Positions 1-9,005 of a stretch of DNA of 55,543 nt are shown here, in pieces. This stretch comes from Prevotella sp. CAG:1320 (lineage in GTDB: Bacteria > Bacteroidota > Bacteroidia > Bacteroidales > Bacteroidaceae): contig FR882109.1 in the NCBI GenBank assembly GCA_000435635.1, positions 9,474 through 65,016 of the forward strand. The letters are read 5' to 3'. The position numbers and the translations under genes are program-made. Numbering within the stretch: position 1 is the stretch's first letter; the number at the start of each line of letters is the position of its first letter. Under the pieces are notes generated by a model. The model worked only from the letters and a program-made list of their open reading frames with translations. It was not told the DNA's origin and ran no database searches.

Positions 1-2
1 AT

Positions 3-188
3 AAGAAGGTATTGCAATCCTCCCCTTCCCTACACCTCATCGCCAGTGGAGGCGTATCCTGCAATGAAGACATAATGCGACTGGATGCCGCGGGAATACC
101 TGCCGTTGTATTCGGCAAGGCCTTCTATGAAGGCAAGATAGACATAACCCAATTAACGAGAACAAACCATGGGAAAAGGCTTGGCTAA
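3..188 (+). CDS. hisA: HisA, phosphoribosylformimino-AICAR-phosphate isomerase, 3' end only
   Basis: Partial gene; the 5' part lies before the window. The visible frame gives about 61 residues, including [13 protein letters not shown] and [16 protein letters not shown], the C-terminal phosphate-binding half of the HisA (beta-alpha)8 barrel, and stops with TAA at 186-188. HisA isomerises ProFAR to PRFAR in the cytoplasm, the substrate for the next gene product, HisF. The stop lies inside hisF: the two frames overlap by 20 bp (169-188), so they are probably translationally coupled. Identification rests on the conserved barrel motif and on its position directly before hisF. Confidence 0.85.
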   Translation, partial: KKVLQSSPSLHLIASGGVSCNEDIMRLDAAGIPAVVFGKAFYEGKIDITQLTRTNHGKRLG

Positions 189-936
189 AAGAATCATTCC
201 CTGCCTTGACGTGAAGAATGGCGAGACAGTGAAGGGCACCAACTTCGTAAACTTGCGAAGCGCAGGAGACCCCGTGGAACTGGGCAAGGCCTATAGCGAC
301 GCGGGAGCTGACGAGTTGGTGTTCTTGGATATCACGGCCAGCTACGAGGAACGCAAGACCTTTACCGAAATGGTGACCCGCGTGGCCAGGGAAATCAACA
401 TCCCGTTCACTGTTGGCGGTGGCATCAATGCATTGGAAGATGTAGACAGGTTGCTCAACGCTGGCGCGGACAAGGTAAGCGTAAATAGCGCAGCTATACG
501 CAACCCAGAACTAATCGCCCAGATAGCGGGACACTATGGTTCGCAAGTATGCGTATGCGCCATAGACGCCCGACTAGACGAGGACGGGTGGCATTGCTAT
601 GTGAAAGGGGGAAGGGAACGTACTTCATTGTCCCTTTTTGACTGGGCGAGACAAGTAGCGGACAGGGGCGCGGGGGAGATACTCTTCACTTCCATGAACC
701 ATGACGGCGTGAAAGAAGGGTTTGCCAACGAAGCTTTATCCCGCTTGGCGGAAGAGATAAACATCCCTATTATCGCCAGTGGAGGCGCAGGCAAGATGGA
801 GCATTTCCGTGACGCTTTCCTACTGGGAAAAGCGGATGCCGCACTGGCGGCCAGCGTATTCCATTTCGGCGAAATAAGCATACCCGCCTTAAAGCGATAC
901 CTCCATGATGAGGGAATTAACATTAGAATGACATAA
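169..936 (+). CDS. hisF: Imidazole glycerol phosphate synthase cyclase subunit HisF
   Basis: The cyclase subunit of the HisFH complex converts PRFAR plus HisH-derived ammonia into imidazole glycerol phosphate and AICAR in histidine synthesis. The protein has 255 residues, normal for the family. The two catalytic aspartates are visible: D14 in RIIPCLDV and D133 in CAIDAR. The glycine-rich phosphate loops TVGGGI (about 81-86) and IASGGAG near the C terminus are also present. The ATG at 169 lies inside the end of hisA and the next gene, hisIE, follows after 15 bp, so this is the distal part of a his operon. HisH is not in the window and should be upstream. Confidence 0.97.
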   Translation: MGKGLAKRIIPCLDVKNGETVKGTNFVNLRSAGDPVELGKAYSDAGADELVFLDITASYEERKTFTEMVTRVAREINIPFTVGGGINALEDVDRLLNAGADKVSVNSAAIRNPELIAQIAGHYGSQVCVCAIDARLDEDGWHCYVKGGRERTSLSLFDWARQVADRGAGEILFTSMNHDGVKEGFANEALSRLAEEINIPIIASGGAGKMEHFRDAFLLGKADAALAASVFHFGEISIPALKRYLHDEGINIRMT

Positions 937-951
937 TCAACAGCAGACACA

Positions 952-1614
952 ATGGAAATTGACTTCGAAAAATGCGGTGGGCTTGTTCCCGCCATCATAC
1001 AGGACGCTCAAACCAAAAACGTGCTTATGATGGGCTACATGAACCCCGAGGCGTACCAAAAGACTTTGGAAACGGGAAAGGTTACCTTCTGGAGCCGTTC
1101 GCGCCAATGCCTTTGGACCAAGGGGGAAACATCGGGCAACTTCTTGTGGCTGGTGAATATCAAGGTGGACTGCGACAAAGATACACTTTTGGTGACCGCA
1201 CGTCCTGAAGGCCCTACCTGCCACACGGGCACTGATACCTGCTGGGGAGAAAAGAACGAGCTCGCCCCTCTGCTCTTCCTCTCTGAATTACAAGATTTCA
1301 TAGAGAAACGTCACCGAGAGATGCCTGAAGGGAGCTATACCACAAGCCTTTTCAAGAAGGGCGTAAACCGCATGGCGCAGAAAGTAGGTGAAGAGGCTTT
1401 GGAGACCGTGATAGAAGCCACCAACGGCAGTGACGAAAAGATGGTGTATGAAGCCGCTGACATGCTTTATCACCTTGTGGTGCTGCTCACGAGCAAGGGG
1501 CTCCGCATTGAGGACATAGCCAGGGAATTGGCCACACGCCACGACCCTAATTGGGACAAGCGACGCCGCTTGGCCAAAAGCAAGGAGACTGAAACTGACA
1601 AAAATAAAAAGTAA
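952..1614 (+). CDS. hisIE: Bifunctional phosphoribosyl-AMP cyclohydrolase / phosphoribosyl-ATP pyrophosphatase HisIE
   Basis: A two-domain cytoplasmic enzyme for histidine steps 2 and 3. Residues about 1-100 are the HisI cyclohydrolase, with the metal-binding VDCDKDTLL segment and GPTCHTG. Residues about 105-205 are the HisE pyrophosphohydrolase, with the MazG-like helix motif KVGEEALETVIEA. The length of 220 residues fits the fused form usual in Bacteroidales. It lies 15 bp after hisF and 4 bp before ftsE. The last residues are lysine-rich. Confidence 0.96.
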   Translation: MEIDFEKCGGLVPAIIQDAQTKNVLMMGYMNPEAYQKTLETGKVTFWSRSRQCLWTKGETSGNFLWLVNIKVDCDKDTLLVTARPEGPTCHTGTDTCWGEKNELAPLLFLSELQDFIEKRHREMPEGSYTTSLFKKGVNRMAQKVGEEALETVIEATNGSDEKMVYEAADMLYHLVVLLTSKGLRIEDIARELATRHDPNWDKRRRLAKSKETETDKNKK

Positions 1615-1618
1615 GGCA

Positions 1619-2380
1619 ATGCTGATAGACTACCAACACGTAAACGTATATCAAGAGAACACCTGCGTATTGAAAGACGTAGCCTTCCATGTAGATGAAG
1701 GAGAGTTCGTATATATAATAGGTAAGGTGGGCTCTGGAAAAAGTTCGTTGCTGAAGACGTTCTACTGCGAATTAGATCTTTACAAAGAAAAAGAAAAGGA
1801 GACCAAAGCGGAAGTACTGGACAGGGATCTATACAAGATCAAAAGGAAAGAAGTGCCTTCTCTCAGAAAGGAGATGGGCATCATATTCCAAGATTTCCAA
1901 CTCTTGCACGACCGCACTATCCGCAAGAACCTTGAGTTCGTGCTACGGGCTACGGGCTGGAAAAACAAAAAGGAAATCACCCAGCGCATAGAGGAAGTGC
2001 TGGGCGAAGTAGGGCTCATGGAGAAGCTGGACAAGATGCCCCACGAGCTTTCTGGCGGCGAGCAGCAGCGCATCGCTATCGCCCGCGCCTTGCTCAACCA
2101 GCCTAAAATAATCATAGCGGACGAGCCTACAGGCAACTTGGATATGGAAACCGCCCATCATATCGTGCAGTTGCTGAAAGATATCACCCAAACAGGCACC
2201 GCCGTGGTGATGACCACCCACAACCGCGGCTTGCTCGACCAATTCCCTGGTATCGTCTATCTGTGCAAGGAAAACGAGATTTCCGACGTAACCAAGGACT
2301 ACAATCACGTTGACCTCTGCGACAGCGAGGAGGAAACGGAAGAGGAACAGCAGCTCTCCACGGAAGAGGAAGAAGTCTAA
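1619..2380 (+). CDS. ftsE: FtsE-like cell-division ABC transporter ATPase
   Basis: ATP-binding subunit that with FtsX couples the divisome to peptidoglycan hydrolases at the inner membrane. Walker A is GKVGSGKS (about 35-42), the ABC signature is [14 protein letters not shown], and Walker B is [12 protein letters not shown] followed by a TTHN switch histidine. At 253 residues it is longer than the roughly 220 usual for FtsE because of an acidic C-terminal tail rich in glutamate. The ATG starts 4 bp after hisIE, so it is probably read with the his genes; no ftsX is adjacent. A generic LolD/MacB-type ATPase is the alternative, but the single-domain form without a permease suits FtsE. Confidence 0.85.
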   Translation: MLIDYQHVNVYQENTCVLKDVAFHVDEGEFVYIIGKVGSGKSSLLKTFYCELDLYKEKEKETKAEVLDRDLYKIKRKEVPSLRKEMGIIFQDFQLLHDRTIRKNLEFVLRATGWKNKKEITQRIEEVLGEVGLMEKLDKMPHELSGGEQQRIAIARALLNQPKIIIADEPTGNLDMETAHHIVQLLKDITQTGTAVVMTTHNRGLLDQFPGIVYLCKENEISDVTKDYNHVDLCDSEEETEEEQQLSTEEEEV

Positions 2381-2533
2381 GGAAGCGAAAGGTGACACGA
2401 GACCAACGCCAAAGCCCAAAAGTCCCAAACACAGGCTCTAGCTCTTTGTGTAATTGGCCACACCTCGCTGAAGGATTGGTCAAGACCCGTAAAAACATCA
2501 ACAGAAACATAAATACTTAAAATACATCGAAGC

Positions 2534-3856
2534 ATGAAAGTCATGAAATTTGGAGGAACCTCTGTAGGGTCTCCGGAAAGAATCAAGAACGTGGCCGCCC
2601 TCATCACCGAGAGCGGTGAACCCACCTTCGTGGTGCTCTCTGCCATGAGCGGAACGACAAACTCCCTGGTCGAGATATCTGATTACCTTTACAAGAAGAA
2701 TCCCGAAAGTGCCAACGAGGTCATCAACCAGTTGGAGAAAAAATACCTGCAACACGTGGAAGACCTTTACCAAAAGGAGGAAACCAAGCAGGCTACACGT
2801 GAGTTCCTGGCAGGCATCTTCAAATACCTGCGCTCTTTCACCAAAGAGCTCTTCACCAGCTACGAGGAGAAGAGTATCGTGGCGCAAGGAGAGATCATCA
2901 GCACCAACTTGATGGTCAACTACCTGAAAGAAATAGGCGTAAAGGCCACTCTCATCAATGCGCTCGACTTCATGCGCACTGACAAGAACGCCGAGCCTGA
3001 CCCTCAATATATAAAGGAGAAGCTCGCCGCTATCATGGAGAAAAACCAAGGATATCATATATATATAACGCAAGGATTCATCTGCCGCAACGCTTATGGT
3101 GAGATAGACAACTTGCAACGCGGTGGTTCAGACTATACCGCCTCGCTCATCGGCGCGGTATTGCCCGCCGAGGAGATACAAATATGGACCGACATAGATG
3201 GCATGCACAACAATGACCCACGCGTGGTGGACAACACTGAGGCCGTAAGGCAGCTCAACTTCGAGGAGGCCGCCGAGCTGGCTTACTTCGGCGCCAAGAT
3301 ACTCCACCCCACTTGCGTGCAGCCAGCCAAGTACGCTGGCATCCCCGTGAGGTTAAAAAACACCATGGATCCAAAAGCTGACGGCACCATCATAGACAAC
3401 GTGATCGTAAAAGGAAAAATCAAAGCAGTAGCCGCCAAGGACAATATCACGGCCATCAAAATCAAGAGCAGCCGCATGCTCTTGGCCACAGGCTTCTTGC
3501 GCAAGGTATTCGAGATATTCGAGAGCTACCAGACTCCCATCGATATGATTGCCACCTCTGAGGTGGGCGTATCTATGAGTATCGATAATCCTGCCCACCT
3601 CAATGAAATCGTGGACGAGCTGAAGAAATATGGTACTGTGACCGTGGACTCTGACATGTGTATCATTTGCGTAGTGGGCGATTTGGACTGGAGCAATGTC
3701 GGTTTCGAGACCTTGGCCACGGACGCAATGAAGAACATTCCTGTCCGCATGATCTCTTATGGCGGTTCCAATTACAACATCTCGTTCCTCATCAAAGAGT
3801 CTGACAAGCAGCGGGCGTTGCAGAACCTGAGTGACGTATTGTTTAACAAGCACTAA
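2534..3856 (+). CDS. lysC: Aspartate kinase (monofunctional)
   Basis: Phosphorylates L-aspartate, the first step of lysine, methionine and threonine synthesis. The amino-acid kinase domain begins with VMKFGGTSVG (residues 3-12) and has the RGGSDYTASLIGA segment near residues 196-208. Two ACT-like regulatory segments follow from about residue 300 (EIFESYQTPIDMIATSEVGVS and the GGSNYNISFL region). The 440-residue length fits monofunctional class III aspartokinases and there is no homoserine dehydrogenase domain. It is followed by lysA after 3 bp, suggesting lysine- or DAP-directed use and possible feedback by lysine. The 153 bp upstream show no clear promoter that I can defend. Confidence 0.95.
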   Translation: MKVMKFGGTSVGSPERIKNVAALITESGEPTFVVLSAMSGTTNSLVEISDYLYKKNPESANEVINQLEKKYLQHVEDLYQKEETKQATREFLAGIFKYLRSFTKELFTSYEEKSIVAQGEIISTNLMVNYLKEIGVKATLINALDFMRTDKNAEPDPQYIKEKLAAIMEKNQGYHIYITQGFICRNAYGEIDNLQRGGSDYTASLIGAVLPAEEIQIWTDIDGMHNNDPRVVDNTEAVRQLNFEEAAELAYFGAKILHPTCVQPAKYAGIPVRLKNTMDPKADGTIIDNVIVKGKIKAVAAKDNITAIKIKSSRMLLATGFLRKVFEIFESYQTPIDMIATSEVGVSMSIDNPAHLNEIVDELKKYGTVTVDSDMCIICVVGDLDWSNVGFETLATDAMKNIPVRMISYGGSNYNISFLIKESDKQRALQNLSDVLFNKH

Positions 3857-3859
3857 ACG

Positions 3860-5017
3860 ATGAAAGGTATATTTCCTACGGACAAGTTCCAGGCGATACA
3901 GACACCCTTCTACTACTACGACACCAATCTGCTGAGGGAGACCTTGGCGGCTATCAGGCACGAGGCGGGCAAGCACGAAGGCTTCAACGTGCACTACGCC
4001 GTGAAAGCCAACGCCAATCCCAAAGTACTTAACATCATCGCCCAAGCGGGATTGGGTGCCGATTGCGTGAGCGGCGGGGAGATAAAGGCTGCCTTGGCCG
4101 CTAGCGTTCCCGCCAGCAAAATAGTCTACGCTGGTGTAGGTAAAAGCGATTGGGAGATAGAGCTGGGACTGGAGAAAGACATATTCTGCTTCAACGTGGA
4201 AAGCATTCCCGAGCTGGAAGTCATCAATGAGCTGGCCGCCCGCGTAAACAAGATGGCCAATGTTTGCCTGCGCATCAACCCCGATGTGGGAGCGCACACC
4301 CATGCCAATATCACTACGGGACTGGCGGAGAACAAGTTTGGCATCAGTTTGGAAGACATGGACAAGGTGATTGCCGAAACCAACAAACTGATGCACATCA
4401 ACTTCATCGGGCTCCATTTCCATATCGGTTCACAGATATTGGACATGGGAGATTTCATCGCGCTTTGCAACCGTATCAACGAGTTGCAGGCCAAGCTGGA
4501 ACAGCAATATGTCCAAGTGAGCCATATCAACGTAGGCGGCGGACTTGGTATTGACTACTTGCACCCCAACCGCGTACCCATACCCTGTTTCAAGGAATAT
4601 TTTGACACCTACGCCCGACATCTCAAATTGAGAGACGGGCAGCAAGTGCACTTCGAGTTGGGCAGGTCTGTGGTAGGACAGATGGGCAGCTTGATTACCC
4701 GTGTACTCTATGTGAAGCAAGGCACGGCCAAGCAGTTCGCCATCGTAGACGGAGGCATGAGCGACTTGATACGGCCTGCCCTCTACCAGGCCTACCACAA
4801 GATAGAGAACATCACCAGCGACGAGGCTCCGCAGACATACGACGTTGTTGGCCCCATCTGCGAGTCCAGCGATGTCTTCGGAAAGGCTGTAGACCTTAAC
4901 GCTACCCGCAGAGGAGACCTGATAGCTATCCGAAGCGCGGGAGCTTACGGGGAAATCATGGCCAGCCAATACAACTGCCGTCCCTTGCCCAGGGGTTATA
5001 TCACCGAGGAACTTTAG
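3860..5017 (+). CDS. lysA: Diaminopimelate decarboxylase
   Basis: PLP enzyme of fold III that decarboxylates meso-diaminopimelate to L-lysine. The PLP lysine is K49 in HYAVKANANP, the HIGSQI segment lies near residue 190, the NVGGGLGIDY phosphate loop follows, and the partner-subunit cysteine motif is CESSDVFGK (about 334-342). The length of 385 residues is slightly short of the family norm. The ATG is 3 bp after the lysC stop, so the two form an operon that ties aspartate entry to the last lysine step. Confidence 0.95.
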   Translation: MKGIFPTDKFQAIQTPFYYYDTNLLRETLAAIRHEAGKHEGFNVHYAVKANANPKVLNIIAQAGLGADCVSGGEIKAALAASVPASKIVYAGVGKSDWEIELGLEKDIFCFNVESIPELEVINELAARVNKMANVCLRINPDVGAHTHANITTGLAENKFGISLEDMDKVIAETNKLMHINFIGLHFHIGSQILDMGDFIALCNRINELQAKLEQQYVQVSHINVGGGLGIDYLHPNRVPIPCFKEYFDTYARHLKLRDGQQVHFELGRSVVGQMGSLITRVLYVKQGTAKQFAIVDGGMSDLIRPALYQAYHKIENITSDEAPQTYDVVGPICESSDVFGKAVDLNATRRGDLIAIRSAGAYGEIMASQYNCRPLPRGYITEEL

Positions 5018-5041
5018 CGAAAAAGAGGAGAATCACAGCGC

Positions 5042-6229
5042 ATGACCACTTTCACGGTAGACATCTTCACCTTATGCTGGGGCATCGCCATCGTTTTGCT
5101 GGCGGTGGCAGGCTGTCTTGCCAATCCTTTCTTCCGCCGTCTTCGCTGGATAGAAGAGGAAACCGAAGAGGAAAAGAGTGACGACAAGACTGTTTACGAC
5201 CAAGAATTGGAGAAGCGGACTGTACCGGTCAGCGTACTATTGCCCATCCATGAGGCCTATGAGCATCTGGAATCACATCTCGAGGCTTTCCTCTCGCAAG
5301 ACTATCCCTGCTATCAGGTAGTGGCCGTGGGACAAAAAGGCGACCATGCCGTGGAAGACGTGCTAAAACGGCTCCAAGGCAAGTATAGCCACCTATACTA
5401 TACAATGATACCCACCAGCTCACGCTATATGAGCAGGGAGAAACTGCAAGTTACGCTCGGCGTAAAAGCCTCCGCCCATGAGTGGATTGTGCTCTCCTCG
5501 CCCACGTGCCTGCCCGGCAAGGAATGGCTAGGGGGGATGGCGAAACACCTCACCGAGGAAAACCACATGGCGTTGGGAGTCGTCCTGCTGGATGAAGAGA
5601 CCAAAGGATATTGGCGTTTCCGCCATATCCGCACCTTATATTACCTATTAAGGAAAGCGCAAAGGGGCACCGCCTTGCGTACCCACATGGCCAACGTGGC
5701 ATTCCGGAAGAGCGATTTTATCGCGGGAAAGGGATATCAAGGCAACCTCCAACTAGTGAGGGGAGAGTTGGACTTCTTGGTCAACAAATACGCGGAAGAC
5801 GTAAATTGCGCCGTGGAGCTATCCCCCCAGAGCTGGCTTGTCGAGGAAGGGCTCACCCGCAAGACGCTGCGCAACCGCAGGTTATACTTGAGAGCATCCT
5901 CTAAATACCTGCGCCATGCGGCATCGATGAAGGCGTTGCGCTTTTTCGACACCCTCCTACCCTATGCGTCGCTGTTCGCCTCACTGGGCACCATAGCGTA
6001 TGCCGCTTATCAGAAGGACGTACCGCTGTTGATTTTCGCCGTGATAGCCCTGCTGACGCTATTCATCGCCAGAGCTGTAATAGCCGCCAAGGCCGTACAT
6101 CGTTTTGATCCCAACGTGTCCGCTTGGCTCATGCCATTCTATGAGCTAGCTCTTTTCTGGAGTGATTTAGCGGACAGATGGCATTATATGCGTTCAGACA
6201 AAAACGACTTCACCAGCCATAAGTTATGA
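5042..6229 (+). CDS. Membrane-anchored family 2 glycosyltransferase-like protein
   Basis: A 395-residue protein with an N-terminal membrane helix (about residues 8-28), a GT-A domain starting at VPVSVLLPIHEAYEHLESHLEAF, and C-terminal hydrophobic segments around residues 310-350. The family transfers sugars from nucleotide-sugar donors at the cytoplasmic membrane face. The usual acidic DxD-type motif is not where I expect it: the segment reads IVLSSPTCLPG instead of a TDADC-like sequence. It may therefore use another metal ligand or be inactive. It overlaps the next gene by 4 bp (ATGA), implying coupled translation. The substrate cannot be told. Confidence 0.7.
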   Translation: MTTFTVDIFTLCWGIAIVLLAVAGCLANPFFRRLRWIEEETEEEKSDDKTVYDQELEKRTVPVSVLLPIHEAYEHLESHLEAFLSQDYPCYQVVAVGQKGDHAVEDVLKRLQGKYSHLYYTMIPTSSRYMSREKLQVTLGVKASAHEWIVLSSPTCLPGKEWLGGMAKHLTEENHMALGVVLLDEETKGYWRFRHIRTLYYLLRKAQRGTALRTHMANVAFRKSDFIAGKGYQGNLQLVRGELDFLVNKYAEDVNCAVELSPQSWLVEEGLTRKTLRNRRLYLRASSKYLRHAASMKALRFFDTLLPYASLFASLGTIAYAAYQKDVPLLIFAVIALLTLFIARAVIAAKAVHRFDPNVSAWLMPFYELALFWSDLADRWHYMRSDKNDFTSHKL

Positions 6230-7002
6230 GAATCTACGTGAGCGTATCTTCCACCAAGAGCCAAGGACTGCTTTACCAAGCCTACAAAGAAACCGTGGAG
6301 CGGCGATTGGAGAAAGCCAACAATCTATATCAAGCCGATGTCGCCCTGCTCCTGGGAGGCTGGGACTACAAGCTCTCACGCACGGCGCATAAAGCCAAGC
6401 GCATTGGCGTACCCTACGTGATAGTGCCACTGGGAGACTTGTCACCTTGGAATCTCAAGCATCCCTCGTCACGCTGGTGGTTGAAGAAAGGCTGTTACCA
6501 AAAAACGCTCGTGCGCGATGCCGCTTGCCTTATCGCCACCACCCCCATGGAGAAAGAGCAACTGCTCAAGTTGGGTTGGCAAGGCGACGTAAGACTGGTG
6601 CGTTACCCTGTCTACACGAAGATGGCCACAGCCCAAACCATGGCCGAAGGGATTGACATCATCTGCCGTTCCGCGTTGGCCGAACATGAGCGGCGATTGC
6701 AAGCGCAGATAGCGGACATGAGCGACGACCTCATTTGCCGCCAATTGCTCACCATCTACGCCCGCATACCCCATCGCGACATACCCAGGGAGGCGATAGA
6801 CAAGTTACACCAATTACTGATGGCCGACAACTACGACGAAGACCTCTTGGCCAAGGAAATCGGGCAACTGCGCCTTACCAGTTTCTCCGCCTCCCTCTTC
6901 CAGTCCATGCGGGACATCACCCAACTCACGGAAGGCTTCATGCCACTGCCACCCAAAGAAGGGAAATTGGCCAAACGCATTTCCCAATACGTAAGAGACT
7001 AA
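6226..7002 (+). CDS. Uncharacterised protein, resembling the N-terminal half of GT4 glycosyltransferases
   Basis: A 258-residue soluble protein. The segment PLGDLSPWNLKHPSSRWWLK, then ACLIATTPMEKEQLLKLG and VRLVRYPVYT, follow the order seen in GT4-type glycosyltransferases (a PHGxLxPW-like loop, a helix ending in TxxE, then a pyrophosphate-side loop). No second Rossmann domain with an EX7E motif follows; the C-terminal 110 residues look helical. It starts inside the end of the GT2-like gene. Function is inferred only from this weak pattern and the neighbour; a non-catalytic partner is possible. Confidence 0.45.
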   Translation: MRIYVSVSSTKSQGLLYQAYKETVERRLEKANNLYQADVALLLGGWDYKLSRTAHKAKRIGVPYVIVPLGDLSPWNLKHPSSRWWLKKGCYQKTLVRDAACLIATTPMEKEQLLKLGWQGDVRLVRYPVYTKMATAQTMAEGIDIICRSALAEHERRLQAQIADMSDDLICRQLLTIYARIPHRDIPREAIDKLHQLLMADNYDEDLLAKEIGQLRLTSFSASLFQSMRDITQLTEGFMPLPPKEGKLAKRISQYVRD

Positions 7003-7045
7003 AGATAAAGACTGAACAACATAATACACTATAAAACAAGAAGAT

Positions 7046-8329
7046 ATGGAAAAAAGACTAAAGCCAGCCACCCTTTGCGTAAGAGCTGGATACCAGCCCA
7101 AGAACGGAGAACCCGTGGAGCCTCCCATCGTGCAGAGCACAACTTTCAAATATGACGACTCTGAGGAGATGGGAATGCTCTTTGACTTGAAAAAAGAAGG
7201 ATATTTCTATACCCGACTGCAAAACCCAACCAACGATGCCGTGGCCAACAAGATAGCCGCCTTGGAGGGCGGCGTGGCCGCTGTGCTTACCTCAAGCGGA
7301 CAAGCGGCCAATTTCTATGCGGTCTTCAACATCTGCGAGGCAGGCGACCACATCGTGGCATCCAACGAGATATACGGGGGCACCTTCAATCTGTTTGGCG
7401 TCACGCTCAAGAAGCTTGGCATAGATTGCACTTTCGTCAATCCCGAGAGCACCGAGGCTGAGATAGAGGCAGCTTTCCGCCCCAACACAAAAGCCTTGTT
7501 TGGCGAAACCATCTCCAATCCTGGTTGCAAAGTGCTGGACATAGAGAAATTTGCCGCCATAGCCCATCGTCACGGCGTACCCTTGATAGTGGACAACACT
7601 TTCGCCACGCCCATCAATTGCCGGCCTTTTGAGTGGGGAGCAGACATCGTTACCCACTCCACCACCAAGTACATGGATGGTTTCGCCACGCAGGTAGGCG
7701 GATGCGTGGTGGACAGCGGCAATTTCGACTGGAGTGCGCACGCCGAGAAGTTTCCCGGACTCTGCCAGCCCGACGACTCATATCATGGCCTCACCTACAC
7801 GCAGGCCTTCGGCAAGATGGCCTACATCACCAAGATTGTCTCACAGCTGATGCGAGACCTGGGGTCAGTTCCCGCCCCCATGAACTCCTTCCTGCTCAAC
7901 GTGGGTTTGCAGACGCTCCATCTGCGCATGCAACGTCACTGCGAGAATGCGCAACGCATAGCGGAATTCCTGAGAGACGACCCCCGCGTGGCATGGATAG
8001 ACTATCCCGGACTGCCAGGCGACAAGTGCCACAAACTGGCCAAGAAGTATCTTCCCAATGGCTCTTGCGGCGTGATAGCGTTCGGGCTGAAAGGTGACAG
8101 GGCCACGGCTATCCGCTTCATGGACGCGCTGAAATTGGCGCACATCGCCACGCACGTGGCAGATGCCCGCACGTGTGTACTGCATCCCGCGAGCCATACG
8201 CACCGCCAACTCTCCGACGAGCAGTTGCGCGAGGCCGGCATCGCTCCCGATTTCATCCGCCTGTCTGTCGGAATAGAGGACTGTGAAGACATTCTCGACG
8301 ACATCAAGCAGGCCCTTGACCAGATTTGA
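7046..8329 (+). CDS. metY: O-acetylhomoserine sulfhydrylase / aminocarboxypropyltransferase (MetY type)
   Basis: PLP enzyme of the Cys/Met metabolism family that makes homocysteine from O-acetylhomoserine and sulfide. Visible features are the N-terminal KPATLCVRAGY segment, the YTRLQNPTNDAVANKIAALEGG loop, ETISNPGCKVLDI, and the PLP-lysine motif HSTTKYMDG near residue 210. The C-terminal VGIEDCEDILDDI segment is typical. The 427-residue length fits MetY rather than the shorter MetB/MetC (about 380-400). It is a single gene after a 43-bp gap, with a long repeat-rich spacer behind it. A cystathionine gamma-synthase role is the less likely alternative. Confidence 0.9.
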   Translation: MEKRLKPATLCVRAGYQPKNGEPVEPPIVQSTTFKYDDSEEMGMLFDLKKEGYFYTRLQNPTNDAVANKIAALEGGVAAVLTSSGQAANFYAVFNICEAGDHIVASNEIYGGTFNLFGVTLKKLGIDCTFVNPESTEAEIEAAFRPNTKALFGETISNPGCKVLDIEKFAAIAHRHGVPLIVDNTFATPINCRPFEWGADIVTHSTTKYMDGFATQVGGCVVDSGNFDWSAHAEKFPGLCQPDDSYHGLTYTQAFGKMAYITKIVSQLMRDLGSVPAPMNSFLLNVGLQTLHLRMQRHCENAQRIAEFLRDDPRVAWIDYPGLPGDKCHKLAKKYLPNGSCGVIAFGLKGDRATAIRFMDALKLAHIATHVADARTCVLHPASHTHRQLSDEQLREAGIAPDFIRLSVGIEDCEDILDDIKQALDQI

Positions 8330-8394
8330 CACGTCGTTACCGCCCATGAGGCTATCTCCAGGAAACCCGGATTAGCCTCATGGGGTTCCAAACG

Positions 8395-8472
8395 CAGTAG
8401 TACTGACTTTTGATTTCAGTAGTACTGATATTCCATTTCAGTAGTACTGACTTGGCCAAGTAAGTACTACTG
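8395..8472. repeat. Palindrome array, CAGTAGTACTG type (4 copies)
   Basis: Copies of the odd palindrome CAGTA-G-TACTG are centred at 8400, 8422 and 8444. An inverted, slightly damaged copy (AGTA-C-TACTG) is centred at 8467. Spacing is 22, 22 and 23 bp; the 11-bp spacers differ in sequence. No coding potential is evident. The same family recurs at 32002-32056. Confidence 0.85.
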
Positions 8473-8605
8473 TTTTTTTTGCAACGTATCGTGACCTGAC
8501 GACAACCAGCACAACTGCCCAACCAAGTGGCTAAGCCGCGGAAAACCACCGTTCTTTCCTGACTATCCAGACTATTCTCTCCGCATATAAAAAACAGGGC
8601 ATTTG
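8473..8605. other. Non-coding spacer between two palindrome arrays
   Basis: Starts with a run of eight T residues directly after the array. I see no gene, promoter match or further repeat in it. Confidence 0.5.
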
Positions 8606-8708
8606 AAAACAACTTGTTTTGCCCACGAAAACAACTTATTTTGCTGACGAAAATAACTTGTTTTGTTCACGGAAATAACTTGTTTTGCCGAGCAAAATAA
8701 CTTGTTTC
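8606..8708. repeat. Palindrome array, AAAACAACTTGTTTT type (5 copies)
   Basis: Five 15-bp odd palindromes (7 + central C + 7) are centred at 8613, 8635, 8657, 8679 and 8701, exactly 22 bp apart. The 7-nt spacers are GCCCACG, GCTGACG, GTTCACG and GCCGAGC: similar in pattern but not identical. Several copies carry AAAATAA instead of AAAACAA, which would keep a G-U pair if transcribed. Related arrays are at 21960-22062 and 31870-31972. Confidence 0.9.
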
Positions 8709-8725
8709 GTAAATGCCCCAAAATA

Positions 8726-8841
8726 TAGAGATGTGGCGTGCCGCGTCTCCCTCTAGCGGGAACTCATGGAATTACCACCTTCGCTTGGATGAGATATGCG
8801 GCACGGCAACTTGACAGGAGACGCGGCAAGCCACGTCTCTA
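8726..8841. repeat. Inverted-repeat element, possible diverged relative of the 172-bp element
   Basis: The ends 8726-8750 and 8817-8841 are inverted repeats of 25 bp with two mismatches; the right end reads into CACGTCTCTACA. The 116-bp unit has no open frame of note. The GTCTCTACA end and the hairpin-forming arms recall the inner arms of the 172-bp element found elsewhere in this window, but the outer GTTCGACG ends are missing. Confidence 0.55.
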
Positions 8842-9005
8842 CAATATGTCTGCTACGCTTGCGGCAAGCCAAAGAGGAATTTGAGTTAAACAGGAAGTTT
8901 ACGCCGTTCCGTGAAAGGGAACGGGACAAGATGAAGAAATATTTCGAGAAAAGTTTTGATGTTTGCGGAAAAAAGAGTAACTTCGCGGGCAAAATCAGGA
9001 AACAA

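Noticed and set aside
39..787. Direct repeat ATCGCCAGTGGAGGCG in hisA and hisF
   Set aside because: It encodes the homologous phosphate-binding IASGG motif of two related barrels, so no separate repeat element is needed.
8395..8708. CRISPR array
   Set aside because: Units are palindromes of 11-15 bp with spacers of 7-11 nt; no cas genes and no 20-40 nt spacers.
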